Part shown: positions 1 to 5,758 of the stretch, piece by piece
How positions within the stretch are numbered: the first letter of the stretch is position 1
Layout: each line of letters begins with the position of its first letter
Source of the DNA: Actinomycetota bacterium
GTDB lineage: Bacteria > Actinomycetota > Thermoleophilia > Gaiellales > Gaiellaceae
Assembly: GCA_013694685.1 (NCBI GenBank)
Contig: JACDBY010000077.1
Location: 1-9,091, forward strand
DNA length: 9,091 bases
Reading direction: 5' to 3'
The notes under the pieces: model-generated
Told to the model about the DNA's origin: nothing
Databases searched by the model: none
Seen by the model: only the letters and a program-made list of their open reading frames with translations
Made by a program: the position numbers and the translations under genes

Positions 1-86
1 GGCTGAAGCCAGACACCGGAGCTCGACGCCGGCCAGACATTCGGCCGCGCCCACATCCACGAAAGGCTCGCGTCTACGATCGCGCC

Positions 87-1358
87 GTGCGCCTCTACGA
101 CACGTACACGCGCGGTCTCGTCGAGCTTCCGGCGCCGCCTGGCCCCGTGCGCATGTACTTCTGCGGCCCGACCGTCTACCGGCACATCCACGTCGGTAAT
201 GCCGTGCCCGAGGTGCTCGGGCGCTGGCTCAAGCGGTGGCTCGACCTCAACGGATACGAGACCAAGCTCGCGATCAACGTCACCGACATCAACGACAAGA
301 TCTACGACGCGGCGCCGGGGGACAGCGTGGGGCTCGCGGCGGCAGCGACCGAGTGGTACCTGGAGGACATCGGGCGACTGGGTCTCGGGATGCCGGATGT
401 CCAGCCGACCGCCACGGGCACGGTGCCGGATCAGATCCGCATGATCGAGTAGCTCGTCGTGCGTGGCCACGCGTATGAGGAGGACGGCGACGTCTATTAC
501 CGCGTCTCGAGCTTTCCGGAGTACGGACGCCTCTCCCGCCAGCAAGCCGACGAGATGCTCAATCAGGAGCCGAACCCCCGCAAGGAGGATCCGCGAGACT
601 TCGCCCTCTGGAAGGCATCGAAGCCCGGCGAGGACTCGTCGTGGGAGTCGCCGTGGGGGCGAGGCCGTCCCGGCTGGCACATCGAGTGCTCGGCCATGTC
701 CGAGAAGCACCTCGGCCCGGAGTTCGAGATTCACGGCGGCGGTCTCGACCTCATCTTCCCGCACCACGAGAACGAGATCGCCCAGTCACGCGCGCTCGGA
801 CATCCGTTCGCGCGCATCTGGATGCACAACGGGATGCTCCGGTTCGCCGGCGAGGAGATGCACAAGTCGGCGGGTAACGACGTCTCCCTCGCGCGCGCAT
901 TCGACCGCTGGGGCCGCGAGACGCTCCTTGCATTCTTCCTGTCAGGTCACTGGCGCAAGCCGCTCGACTATTCGGACAGCACGCTCACCGCGGCTGCGGC
1001 GCGTGCCGCGCGTTTCCGGGAGGTCTTCCGAAACCCTTCCATAACCGCGCCCGACGACGCGTGGAATCGGTTCGCGGCGGCGCTCGACGACGACTTCAAC
1101 ACTCCTGAGGCGCTCGCCGTCATCCATGAGTGGCGCGATCACGAGTTGCTCTACCGTGCGCTGAACGTCTTTGGGCTGGGATCCTTGGCGGATCGCTCGG
1201 ACGCTCCGGCTGGCGTGACCCAGCTCGCCGAGGCTCGTAGCGCGGCCCGCGCGGCCAAGGATTTCGCGGAGGCAGACCGGCTTCGCGCCGAGATCCTCGC
1301 CGCCGGCTGGGAGGTGCGCGACGTGGCCGCGGGCTACGAGCTCGTGCCACGGGCGTGA
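87..1358 (+). pseudogene. cysS: Cysteinyl-tRNA synthetase, interrupted by one in-frame TAG
   Basis: Class I aminoacyl-tRNA synthetase that charges tRNA-Cys in the cytoplasm. One reading frame runs from GTG 87 to TGA 1356-1358 (423 codons; the family is usually about 460) but is broken by TAG at 450-452 (codon 122). Seen before the stop: YFCGPTVY (residues 24-31), the HIGH-type motif HVGN (35-38) and VTDINDKIYD. Seen after it: WHIECSAMS, the FPHHENEIAQS block, and a C-terminal KDFAEADRLRAEIL helix. The four expected zinc ligands are present (C26, C201, H226, E230, counting through the TAG). The KMSKS loop reads EMHKS at 257-261, so its first Lys is lost. Homologues read roughly IEELVARGHAY where this reads IE*LVVRGHAY, so a single GAG-to-TAG change explains the stop. 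TAG terminates yacP and sigH here, so general recoding is unlikely. No good Shine-Dalgarno site precedes GTG 87, and the frame is open further upstream. Identity is near certain; whether the gene is truly broken is open. Confidence 0.88.
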
Positions 1359-2077
1359 GCCGCGACCTGGTCTACGGCCGGAATGCCGTTCGCGAGGCGC
1401 TTCGAGGGCGTCGCGCCGTCCTCGAGCTCTGGGCCGGGGAGCGCGCATCCTCGGCGCTCGAGTGGCTCGCCGAGGGCCCGCGGCCTCGGGTCAAACGCGA
1501 GCGCGAGCTCACGGAGGCGGCAGGCTCGCCCGATCACCAGGGGCTCGTCGCGTGGTGCGAGCCATACCCCTACGCGGACGCGTGGGAGCTTGCGGCAGAC
1601 GAGCGGCCCCTCCTCTGCCTGCTCGACCAGGTCACGGATCCGCGAAATCTCGGGGCTGTCGTGCGAAGCGCGGCCGGGGCCGGTGCGACCGGGGTCGTCC
1701 TACCCGCGCACGGTGCGGCGATCGTCACGTCCGCTGTCTGCCGCGCCTCCGCGGGCGCCGTCGAGCACCTGCCTGTCGCCGTCGTCCCGAACCTCGCACG
1801 ATACATCGGCGAGATCAAGGGTGATCGTGTGTGGGCGTACGCGGCGGCCGCCGACGGTGACCGGAGCCTTTGGGACGTGGATCTTCGCGACGGTGTTGCG
1901 CTCGTGCTCGGTGCCGAGGGTCGAGGCGTTCGTCCGCTCGTCCGCCGGACGTGCGACGCGGCGGTCGCGATCCCGCTCGGCAAGGGTGTCGAGTCGCTGA
2001 ACGTGAGCGTGGCGGCGGCGGTCATGCTCTTCGAGGCGCGGCGTCAACGCACCACCTCCAGCTCGACTCGAGGTTGA
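1355..2077 (+). CDS. rlmB: TrmH/SpoU-family 23S rRNA 2'-O-ribose methyltransferase, RlmB-like
   Basis: SAM-dependent 2'-O-methyltransferase of the SPOUT (trefoil-knot) class. RlmB methylates the ribose of a guanosine in the peptidyl-transferase region of 23S rRNA. The protein is 240 residues, the family's usual size. An N-terminal substrate-binding domain starts with VYGRNAVREAL (6-16). The three SpoU motifs follow: DQVTDPRNLGAVVRSA (91-106), LVLGAEGRGVRP (183-194) and IPLGKGVESLNVSVAAAVML (206-225), which hold the conserved N98, R104, E188 and N216. The GTG start overlaps the cysS TGA (GTGA), which suggests translational coupling. yacP begins directly after its stop. Neighbour order matches Bacillus cysS-mrnC-rlmB-yacP-sigH without mrnC. 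The exact target nucleotide is inferred from synteny; another TrmH-family specificity is possible. Confidence 0.93.
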   Translation: MSRDLVYGRNAVREALRGRRAVLELWAGERASSALEWLAEGPRPRVKRERELTEAAGSPDHQGLVAWCEPYPYADAWELAADERPLLCLLDQVTDPRNLGAVVRSAAGAGATGVVLPAHGAAIVTSAVCRASAGAVEHLPVAVVPNLARYIGEIKGDRVWAYAAAADGDRSLWDVDLRDGVALVLGAEGRGVRPLVRRTCDAAVAIPLGKGVESLNVSVAAAVMLFEARRQRTTSSSTRG

Positions 2078-2515
2078 GTGTTGCCCGAGCCGACGCTCTA
2101 TCTCTTCGACGGATCGAACCTCTTCCACGCAGGCGCCTTCCGGTCGAGGGAGGAACTCGTCGATGCCCTCGCCAGCTTCGTCGCGCTTCGCGGAGCGCGC
2201 GGTATTGTCGTCTTCGACGGAGTCGGGAAGCAGCGCGAGATCGGTCCTCTGCAGGTCCGGTTCGCGACCCACGCCGACGACGTGCTCGAGCGGCTCGCGG
2301 CCGAGCATCGCGACGCAGAGGCGGTGTTGCTCGTGACGTCCGACGCCGCGGTGCGGGGAACGAGCGGTCAGGCGGTGCGAAAGCGTGCGTCGGCGCCCTT
2401 TCTCGACGAGCTCGGCCGCGTTGCCCATCGCGAGCCTTCGGCGAGCCGCGTGGCCGATCGCCTCGACGAGGAGACGCGGGCCCGACTCGAGCGTCTGCGT
2501 CGCGCTCGCGACTAG
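2078..2515 (+). CDS. yacP: NYN-domain ribonuclease, YacP/Rae1 family
   Basis: Small (145 aa) PIN-like NYN-fold protein. The Bacillus homologue Rae1 (YacP) is a ribosome-associated endoribonuclease that cuts mRNA during translation. The acidic metal-binding positions expected of the fold are visible: LYLFDGSN (7-14), IVVFDG (43-48), HADDVLERLA (65-74) and VTSDAAVR (86-93). The usual central segment is shortened: Bacillus YacP is about 170 residues. The basic, Arg-rich C-terminus (120-145) could contact RNA (inference). Start GTG 2078 follows the rlmB stop with no gap; a TTG codon is second. It ends in TAG at 2513-2515. The position between rlmB and sigH is the conserved one and supports the call. 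Confidence 0.85.
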   Translation: MLPEPTLYLFDGSNLFHAGAFRSREELVDALASFVALRGARGIVVFDGVGKQREIGPLQVRFATHADDVLERLAAEHRDAEAVLLVTSDAAVRGTSGQAVRKRASAPFLDELGRVAHREPSASRVADRLDEETRARLERLRRARD

Positions 2516-2582
2516 GGCACTCGTCTCGCGATGTTCCACCGGGAAGCTGCCCCGGTCGGGTATCGCGATCTCAGTGCACTCG

Positions 2583-2604
2583 GGTGCCGGACAGGTCCGG
2601 CGCC
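2583..2604 (+). terminator. GC-rich hairpin after yacP, possible tail-less terminator
   Basis: Arms 2583-2591 and 2596-2604 form a 9-bp stem with one G-T wobble around the tetraloop CAGG, 67 bases after the yacP stop. No T-run follows, so this would be a tail-less terminator of the kind proposed for GC-rich actinobacteria, or simply an mRNA 3'-end stabiliser. It sits between the cysS operon and the sigH promoter region, where a terminator is expected. Confidence 0.4.
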
Positions 2605-2606
2605 CT

Positions 2607-2623
2607 GCATCGGTTTCCGGTGC
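2607..2623. repeat. Short dyad GCATCGG-TTT-CCGGTGC in the sigH upstream region
   Basis: Seven-base arms around TTT with one mismatch, which is a wobble if transcribed. The core CGGTTTCC also occurs in the two palindromes at 4384-4400 and 8685-8701 when those are read on the - strand, but the flanks differ. It may be an operator, a second hairpin after yacP, or chance. Confidence 0.3.
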
Positions 2624-2652
2624 GAGGTCGCAGAGTACGTCCAAAACAACAT

Positions 2653-2666
2653 CGAACATGTGTTCC
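2653..2666. promoter_or_regulatory. Candidate LexA (SOS) box
   Basis: CGAACATGTGTTCC fits the Bacillus LexA/DinR consensus CGAACRNRYGTTYC at every position. The half-sites GAAC-N4-GTTC are the core also used by mycobacterial LexA, and the preceding T extends the match to TCGAAC. It lies 124 bases before the sigH-like start, in the most AT-rich stretch of the window. A -10-like TATTAC (2667-2672) follows immediately, so the box would occupy the promoter spacer, a common repressor position. The matching -35 region (2644-2649) is poor. Binding is inferred from sequence alone. Confidence 0.55.
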
Positions 2667-2721
2667 TATTACATTGGAAATTGCGCAAAGGGTTGTAACG
2701 AGCGCAAGATGCTGCTAGCTT
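2663..2721 (+). promoter_or_regulatory. Promoter region of the sigH-like gene
   Basis: An AT-rich stretch inside 70% GC surroundings. Two possible promoters are visible. One is TATTAC (2667-2672), directly after the SOS-like box. The other is TTGTAA (2693-2698), 17 bases, then TAGCTT (2716-2721) with an upstream TGC that resembles an extended -10. An imperfect dyad TTCC/GGAA (2663-2679) overlaps the first. The hexamer GCGCAA occurs twice (2683-2688, 2702-2707), 19 bases apart, which is compatible with a regulator binding near the -35 region. Which promoter is used cannot be told. Confidence 0.4.
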
Positions 2722-2789
2722 CTCCCTCGACCTGAGGGTGAGACTCCGTTCTCGGGTCGTCCTGGAAAGCTTCGAGAGGAGATGAGGGA

Positions 2790-3455
2790 ATGTCCGCTCG
2801 CACCGCCGCAGCACCGAAGACCCCGCAGAAGCTGCAGCGGGAGCTCGAGGATCTTCAGCTCGTCCTCAAGGCGCGGAACGGGTCGAATGGCGCGCGTGAG
2901 GAGCTCATGCGCCGGTACCACGGGTTCGTGCGGCTCAAGGCGAGCTCGTACTTCCTCGCAGGCGGCGATGCCGAGGATCTGGTGCAGGAGGGGATGATCG
3001 GCCTCTTCAAAGCGATCCGCGACTTCCGGCACGACAAGGAGACGTCGTTCCGCTCGTTCGCCGAGCTCTGCGTGACGCGACAGATCATCACCGCGATCAA
3101 GTCGGCCACTCGGTTCAAGCACGCCCCGCTCAACACCTACATCTCGTTCAGCCACACGCCGGCCGGCCAAGACACGGACGGCGAGTGCACGCTCGGGGAC
3201 GCGCTGCCGGGTCCCGTGATCGACGATCCGTCCGTGCGGGTCGTCTCGACGGAGGAGCTCCAGTCCCTCGTGGGGTGTCTCGGGACGAGTCTCTCGGGGC
3301 TCGAGTCCGAAGCCCTCCGGCTCTACCTCGACGGACGCTCGTACGAGGAGATGGCCGACGAGCTCGCCTGCGACTGCAAGACGATCGACAACGCCCTCCA
3401 GCGCGTCAAGCGGAAGATCCTGGTGCACCAGGCTTCGCGCGCCGTCCCGGCGTAG
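2790..3455 (+). CDS. sigH: RNA polymerase sigma factor, SigH (sporulation stage 0/Spo0H) type
   Basis: Sigma-70 family factor that directs RNA polymerase core to alternative promoters. The 221-residue protein is strikingly like Bacillus SigH: YFLAGGDAEDLVQEGMIGLF (54-73) with IRDF (region 2.1-2.2), SFAELCVTRQIITAIKSATR (89-108, regions 2.3-2.4), and LYLDGRSYEEMADEL (178-192) with IDNALQRVKRKI (199-210) in region 4. Region 3 is absent, as in SigH. Start ATG 2790 has a good Shine-Dalgarno site, AGGAG at 2777-2781, 8 bases upstream. The first 15 residues are an Ala/Pro/Lys-rich tail. The gene follows yacP as in Bacillus, but rpmG-secE-nusG do not follow; a convergent tRNA gene does. A LexA-type box upstream hints at damage-responsive expression. 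In a non-sporulating actinobacterium the regulon is unknown. Family assignment is strong. Confidence 0.93.
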   Translation: MSARTAAAPKTPQKLQRELEDLQLVLKARNGSNGAREELMRRYHGFVRLKASSYFLAGGDAEDLVQEGMIGLFKAIRDFRHDKETSFRSFAELCVTRQIITAIKSATRFKHAPLNTYISFSHTPAGQDTDGECTLGDALPGPVIDDPSVRVVSTEELQSLVGCLGTSLSGLESEALRLYLDGRSYEEMADELACDCKTIDNALQRVKRKILVHQASRAVPA

Positions 3456-3479
3456 GCCGGACGACCAGCTACGAGGAAG

Positions 3480-3553
3480 AGCCGGAGAAGGGATTCGAAC
3501 CCTTGACCCCTGCTTTACAAGAGCAGTGCTCTGACCAGCTGAGCTACTCCGGC
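3480..3553 (-). tRNA. tRNA-Thr (anticodon TGT)
   Basis: The - strand folds into a full cloverleaf: acceptor GCCGGAG/CTCCGGC, D-arm GCTC/GAGC, anticodon stem CTGCT/AGCAG with loop CTTGTAA, 5-base variable loop, T-arm AAGGG-TTCGAAT-CCCTT. The anticodon TGT (+ strand 3517-3519) reads ACA, plus ACG by wobble. The discriminator base is T and no CCA is encoded. The 5' end is 23 bases after the PAP2 gene stop on the same strand, so it may be co-transcribed; a -10-like TACCAT (3568-3563 on the - strand) could also serve it. It is convergent with sigH. Confidence 0.95.
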
Positions 3554-3576
3554 GTCACGGTGATGGTAGACGGGCG

Positions 3577-4323
3577 TCACGTCTGCGGGCAGTCGGCGAG
3601 CGCAAGCCGCGTGCGGCTCGCGGCGACCGGAGCTACCAGCCATCGCGCTGCCATCCACCCGACGACGACCACCAACCCGCCGAGCGCCGCGTCGACGACG
3701 AAGTGGTTGCCCGTCGCGACGATGATCACGAGCATCGCGGCCGGATAGAGCACGCCTGTGATCCGCCACGCCCGCTGCGAGGCGATCGCGACGAGCACGG
3801 CGCCAACGATGAGCGCGTACCCGAAGTGGAGGCTCGGGACGGCGGCGAACGGGTTGTAGAGGGCGCCGAGGAGGTCGGAGCTGAGGTCGAGCCCCGTCGA
3901 GCTCGTCACGGTGTCCGAGAACCCGAGCTCCGCGAGCCGCGGCGGTGCGGCCGGGTAGAGGACGTAGCCCACGAGCGCGAGTGCGGTCGAGGCGATGAAC
4001 GTCGTGCGGACGAGCGGGAAGCGATCGGGATGACGGCGGTGCACCCAGACGAGCGCGACCGCTGTGCCGACGAAGTGAAGAAGCACGTAGGCGAGCCCGA
4101 GCGTCGCGGGGGCGAAGGGAATCGCCTCGAACGACTCCTGGACCCCGCGCTCGACGTACACGCCGGCGGCCTGCTCCAGCGCGACGATGTCGGCGGTGTT
4201 CTGCCTGGCCGCCTCGACGTTCTCGCCACCGGCGCCGCGCACCACCTCGTAGAGGCCGTAGAGAAAGGCGATTGCGGCGACCTCCCGGACGCCGGAGTGG
4301 GAGCGTGAGAGCCAGCTGCGCAC
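3577..4323 (-). CDS. PAP2-superfamily membrane phosphatase / IPC-synthase-like protein
   Basis: Integral membrane protein of 248 residues with about six hydrophobic segments, of the PAP2 branch related to inositol-phosphorylceramide synthase. Family members cleave or transfer phosphate head groups of lipids at the outer face of the membrane. The three active-site regions are visible: YPAAPPRL (123-130), AVPSLHFGYA (161-170) and GNHFVVDAALGG (205-216). The expected catalytic residues H166, H207 and D211 are present. The N-terminal ALEQAAGVYVE (48-58) also fits this branch. The GTG start at 4323 has no clear Shine-Dalgarno site. No in-frame stop interrupts the next 60 bases upstream, so the start is uncertain. 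A palindromic element lies 51-77 bases upstream and recurs before the signalling operon, suggesting co-regulation. Substrate unknown (phosphatidate, undecaprenyl-PP and phosphoinositol lipids are possibilities). Confidence 0.85.
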   Translation of the reverse strand: MRSWLSRSHSGVREVAAIAFLYGLYEVVRGAGGENVEAARQNTADIVALEQAAGVYVERGVQESFEAIPFAPATLGLAYVLLHFVGTAVALVWVHRRHPDRFPLVRTTFIASTALALVGYVLYPAAPPRLAELGFSDTVTSSTGLDLSSDLLGALYNPFAAVPSLHFGYALIVGAVLVAIASQRAWRITGVLYPAAMLVIIVATGNHFVVDAALGGLVVVVGWMAARWLVAPVAASRTRLALADCPQT

Positions 4324-4373
4324 CGTGAGCGGAGCCTGCCCGCTACCGGTCGTCCCGACGATGCGGCGACCTC

Positions 4374-4400
4374 CCGCGTAACGGTGCGGGAAACCACACC
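4374..4400. promoter_or_regulatory. Palindromic operator-like element, copy 1 (upstream of the PAP2 gene)
   Basis: CCGCGTA (4374-4380), three bases, then GTGCGGGAAACCACACC (4384-4400). The core is a dyad GTGCGG-GAAA-CCACAC with one mismatch; an alternative pairing is ACGGTG/CACCGT (4381-4386, 4397-4402). A near-identical block occurs at 8678-8701 upstream of the signalling operon. The position in the 170-bp gap between that operon's end and the PAP2 start suits an operator for PAP2. The binding protein is unknown; the LuxR-type regulator encoded next door is the natural candidate. Confidence 0.5.
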
Positions 4401-4493
4401 GTCCGAGCAGCGGGCGAGTGGCGTCGTGCCGGTCTCCTGCGATCGTGTCGACCGCGCCATGAGATGGGCCCGACTCGTGGCGCTACGTGACGG

Positions 4494-5699
4494 TCAGGCG
4501 CGCAGGAACGCGAGCACGGCGAGCACGCGACGGTGGTCGTCCGTGCTCGCCGGCAGGCCGAGCTTCGTGAAGATGCTCGTCACGTGCTTCTCGACGGCAC
4601 GGAGCGTCACGAACATCCGCTCGGCGATCGCCTGGTTCGACCTGCCCTCCGCCATGAACTCGAGCACCTCGCGCTCGCGGGCGGTGAGCTTGTCCACGGG
4701 GTCGTCCCGCCGCTTGCGACCCACGAGCTGGCTGACGACGGTGGGGTCGAGAGCGGAGCCGCCGTCCGCGACGCGGCGCACGGCGGTCCCGAACTGCTCG
4801 AGGTCGGCTACGCGGTCCTTGAGGAGATAGCCGACTCCTTCCGCGCTCGTCTCGAGCAGCGCCATCGCGTACCCTGGCTCGACGTACTGTGAGAGGAGAA
4901 GCACTCCGACGGACGGATGCTTCTCGCGGATCTCCTGCGCGGCGCGTAGGCCCTCGTCCGTATGCGTCGGCGGCATCCTGATGTCGATCACGGCGACGTC
5001 GGGCCGGTGCATCGCGACGTGCCGCAGGAGATCGTCGGCCGTGCCGGACTGCGCCACGACCTCGAAGCCTGCCTCCTCGAGGAGGCGCGCCACGCCCTCA
5101 CGCAGGAGGACGGAGTCGTCCGCGAGCACGACGCGACGTGCGTCGCCGAGCTGGGAGACGGTACCGCGGAGCGGCGGAAAGTCCCGTGGCAGACCGTCCA
5201 CCAGCACCTGGTGGATGCGCTCCAGGTCCGGCAGCCCCTGCAGTCGGTGGGTGCCGAGATCGCGGACCTCGACCCCGGAGATGAAGGGCGCCGCGGTCGA
5301 CGAGAGGAGGATCTGCCCTCCATGACCGGCCGCGGCGATCCGCGAGGCGCGGATCACGTCGAGCCCGGTGTAGCCCTCCTCGCCGAGCTGGGGCACCCCG
5401 GTGTGCAGACCCATGCGGACGCGAACCGAGTGCTCGTCGGGCCACGCACGGTCTCGGAGCCGCTCCTGGCTCGCGAGCGCGGCCGTGAGCGCGGGTTGCG
5501 CCTCCTCGAAGACGGCTGAGAGCTCGTCACCGGTCGCGTCCACCTCGGTGCCGCCGTTCCCTGCGATCTCCTCGCGGAGCAGGCGGCGGATCTCGCCGAT
5601 CATCCCGGGGTACCGAGCGCCTGCGGACTGCACGAGGCGTGTCGACCCCTCGACGTCGGCGAAGAGGAACGTCACGGTGCCGGTGGGGAGCGTAGACAC
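4494..5699 (-). CDS. Class III cyclase-like domain fused to a NarL/LuxR-type response regulator
   Basis: Three domains in 401 residues. (1) Class III nucleotide cyclase homology domain, about 7-175: FLFADVEGSTRL (11-22), ATGDELSAVF (55-64), IRASRIAAAGHGGQILLSS (116-134). The metal Asp residues (D15, D58) and the transition-state Arg (R120) are present. The purine-selecting Lys is D54, its partner Asp aligns with G109, and the ribose-orienting Asn is I116, so cyclase activity is doubtful. (2) Receiver, about 188-310: acidic D194/D195, phospho-acceptor D239, S270, K294. (3) LuxR helix-turn-helix, about 337-395: LTAREREVLEFMAEGRSNQA. Probably a DNA-binding output for the upstream kinase. I chose GTG 5699 because homologues begin close to TLPTGTVTFLF. 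A TTG at 5762 overlapping the kinase stop would add 21 residues without domain features. Neither start has a clear Shine-Dalgarno site. The domain calls are firm; the enzymatic role is not. Confidence 0.9.
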   Translation of the reverse strand: MSTLPTGTVTFLFADVEGSTRLVQSAGARYPGMIGEIRRLLREEIAGNGGTEVDATGDELSAVFEEAQPALTAALASQERLRDRAWPDEHSVRVRMGLHTGVPQLGEEGYTGLDVIRASRIAAAGHGGQILLSSTAAPFISGVEVRDLGTHRLQGLPDLERIHQVLVDGLPRDFPPLRGTVSQLGDARRVVLADDSVLLREGVARLLEEAGFEVVAQSGTADDLLRHVAMHRPDVAVIDIRMPPTHTDEGLRAAQEIREKHPSVGVLLLSQYVEPGYAMALLETSAEGVGYLLKDRVADLEQFGTAVRRVADGGSALDPTVVSQLVGRKRRDDPVDKLTAREREVLEFMAEGRSNQAIAERMFVTLRAVEKHVTSIFTKLGLPASTDDHRRVLAVLAFLRA

Positions 5700-5758
5700 C
5701 GGGTTGAGTGTACGAGCGCTCGCGGCGGGACGCGCCACCGCCGGTCGATGGCGACTGC

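Noticed and set aside
1..86. Possible 3' end of an upstream gene
   Set aside because: Frames are open on both strands over this short stretch, but no familiar motif could be read in any of them.
450..452. Pyrrolysine or other genome-wide TAG recoding as the reason for the cysS stop
   Set aside because: TAG ends yacP and sigH at the expected protein lengths, and no PYLIS-like structure or supporting gene is visible.
1700..2659. Long open frame of 319 codons on the - strand
   Set aside because: It lies antisense to rlmB and yacP, has no recognisable domain, and is Arg/Glu-rich in the way GC-rich shadow frames are.
2676..2700. SigH-type autoregulatory promoter (AGGAWWT ... GAAT)
   Set aside because: GGAAATT resembles the -35 element, but no GAAT-like -10 element follows at 11-12 bases.
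3447..3460. Dyad CCGGC-GTAG-GCCGG at the sigH stop codon as a terminator
   Set aside because: A 5-bp stem overlapping the coding end with no T-run; common by chance at this GC content.
3703..4308. 201-codon + strand frame over the PAP2 gene
   Set aside because: Antisense to a protein with clear PAP2 motifs; low complexity and no family resemblance.
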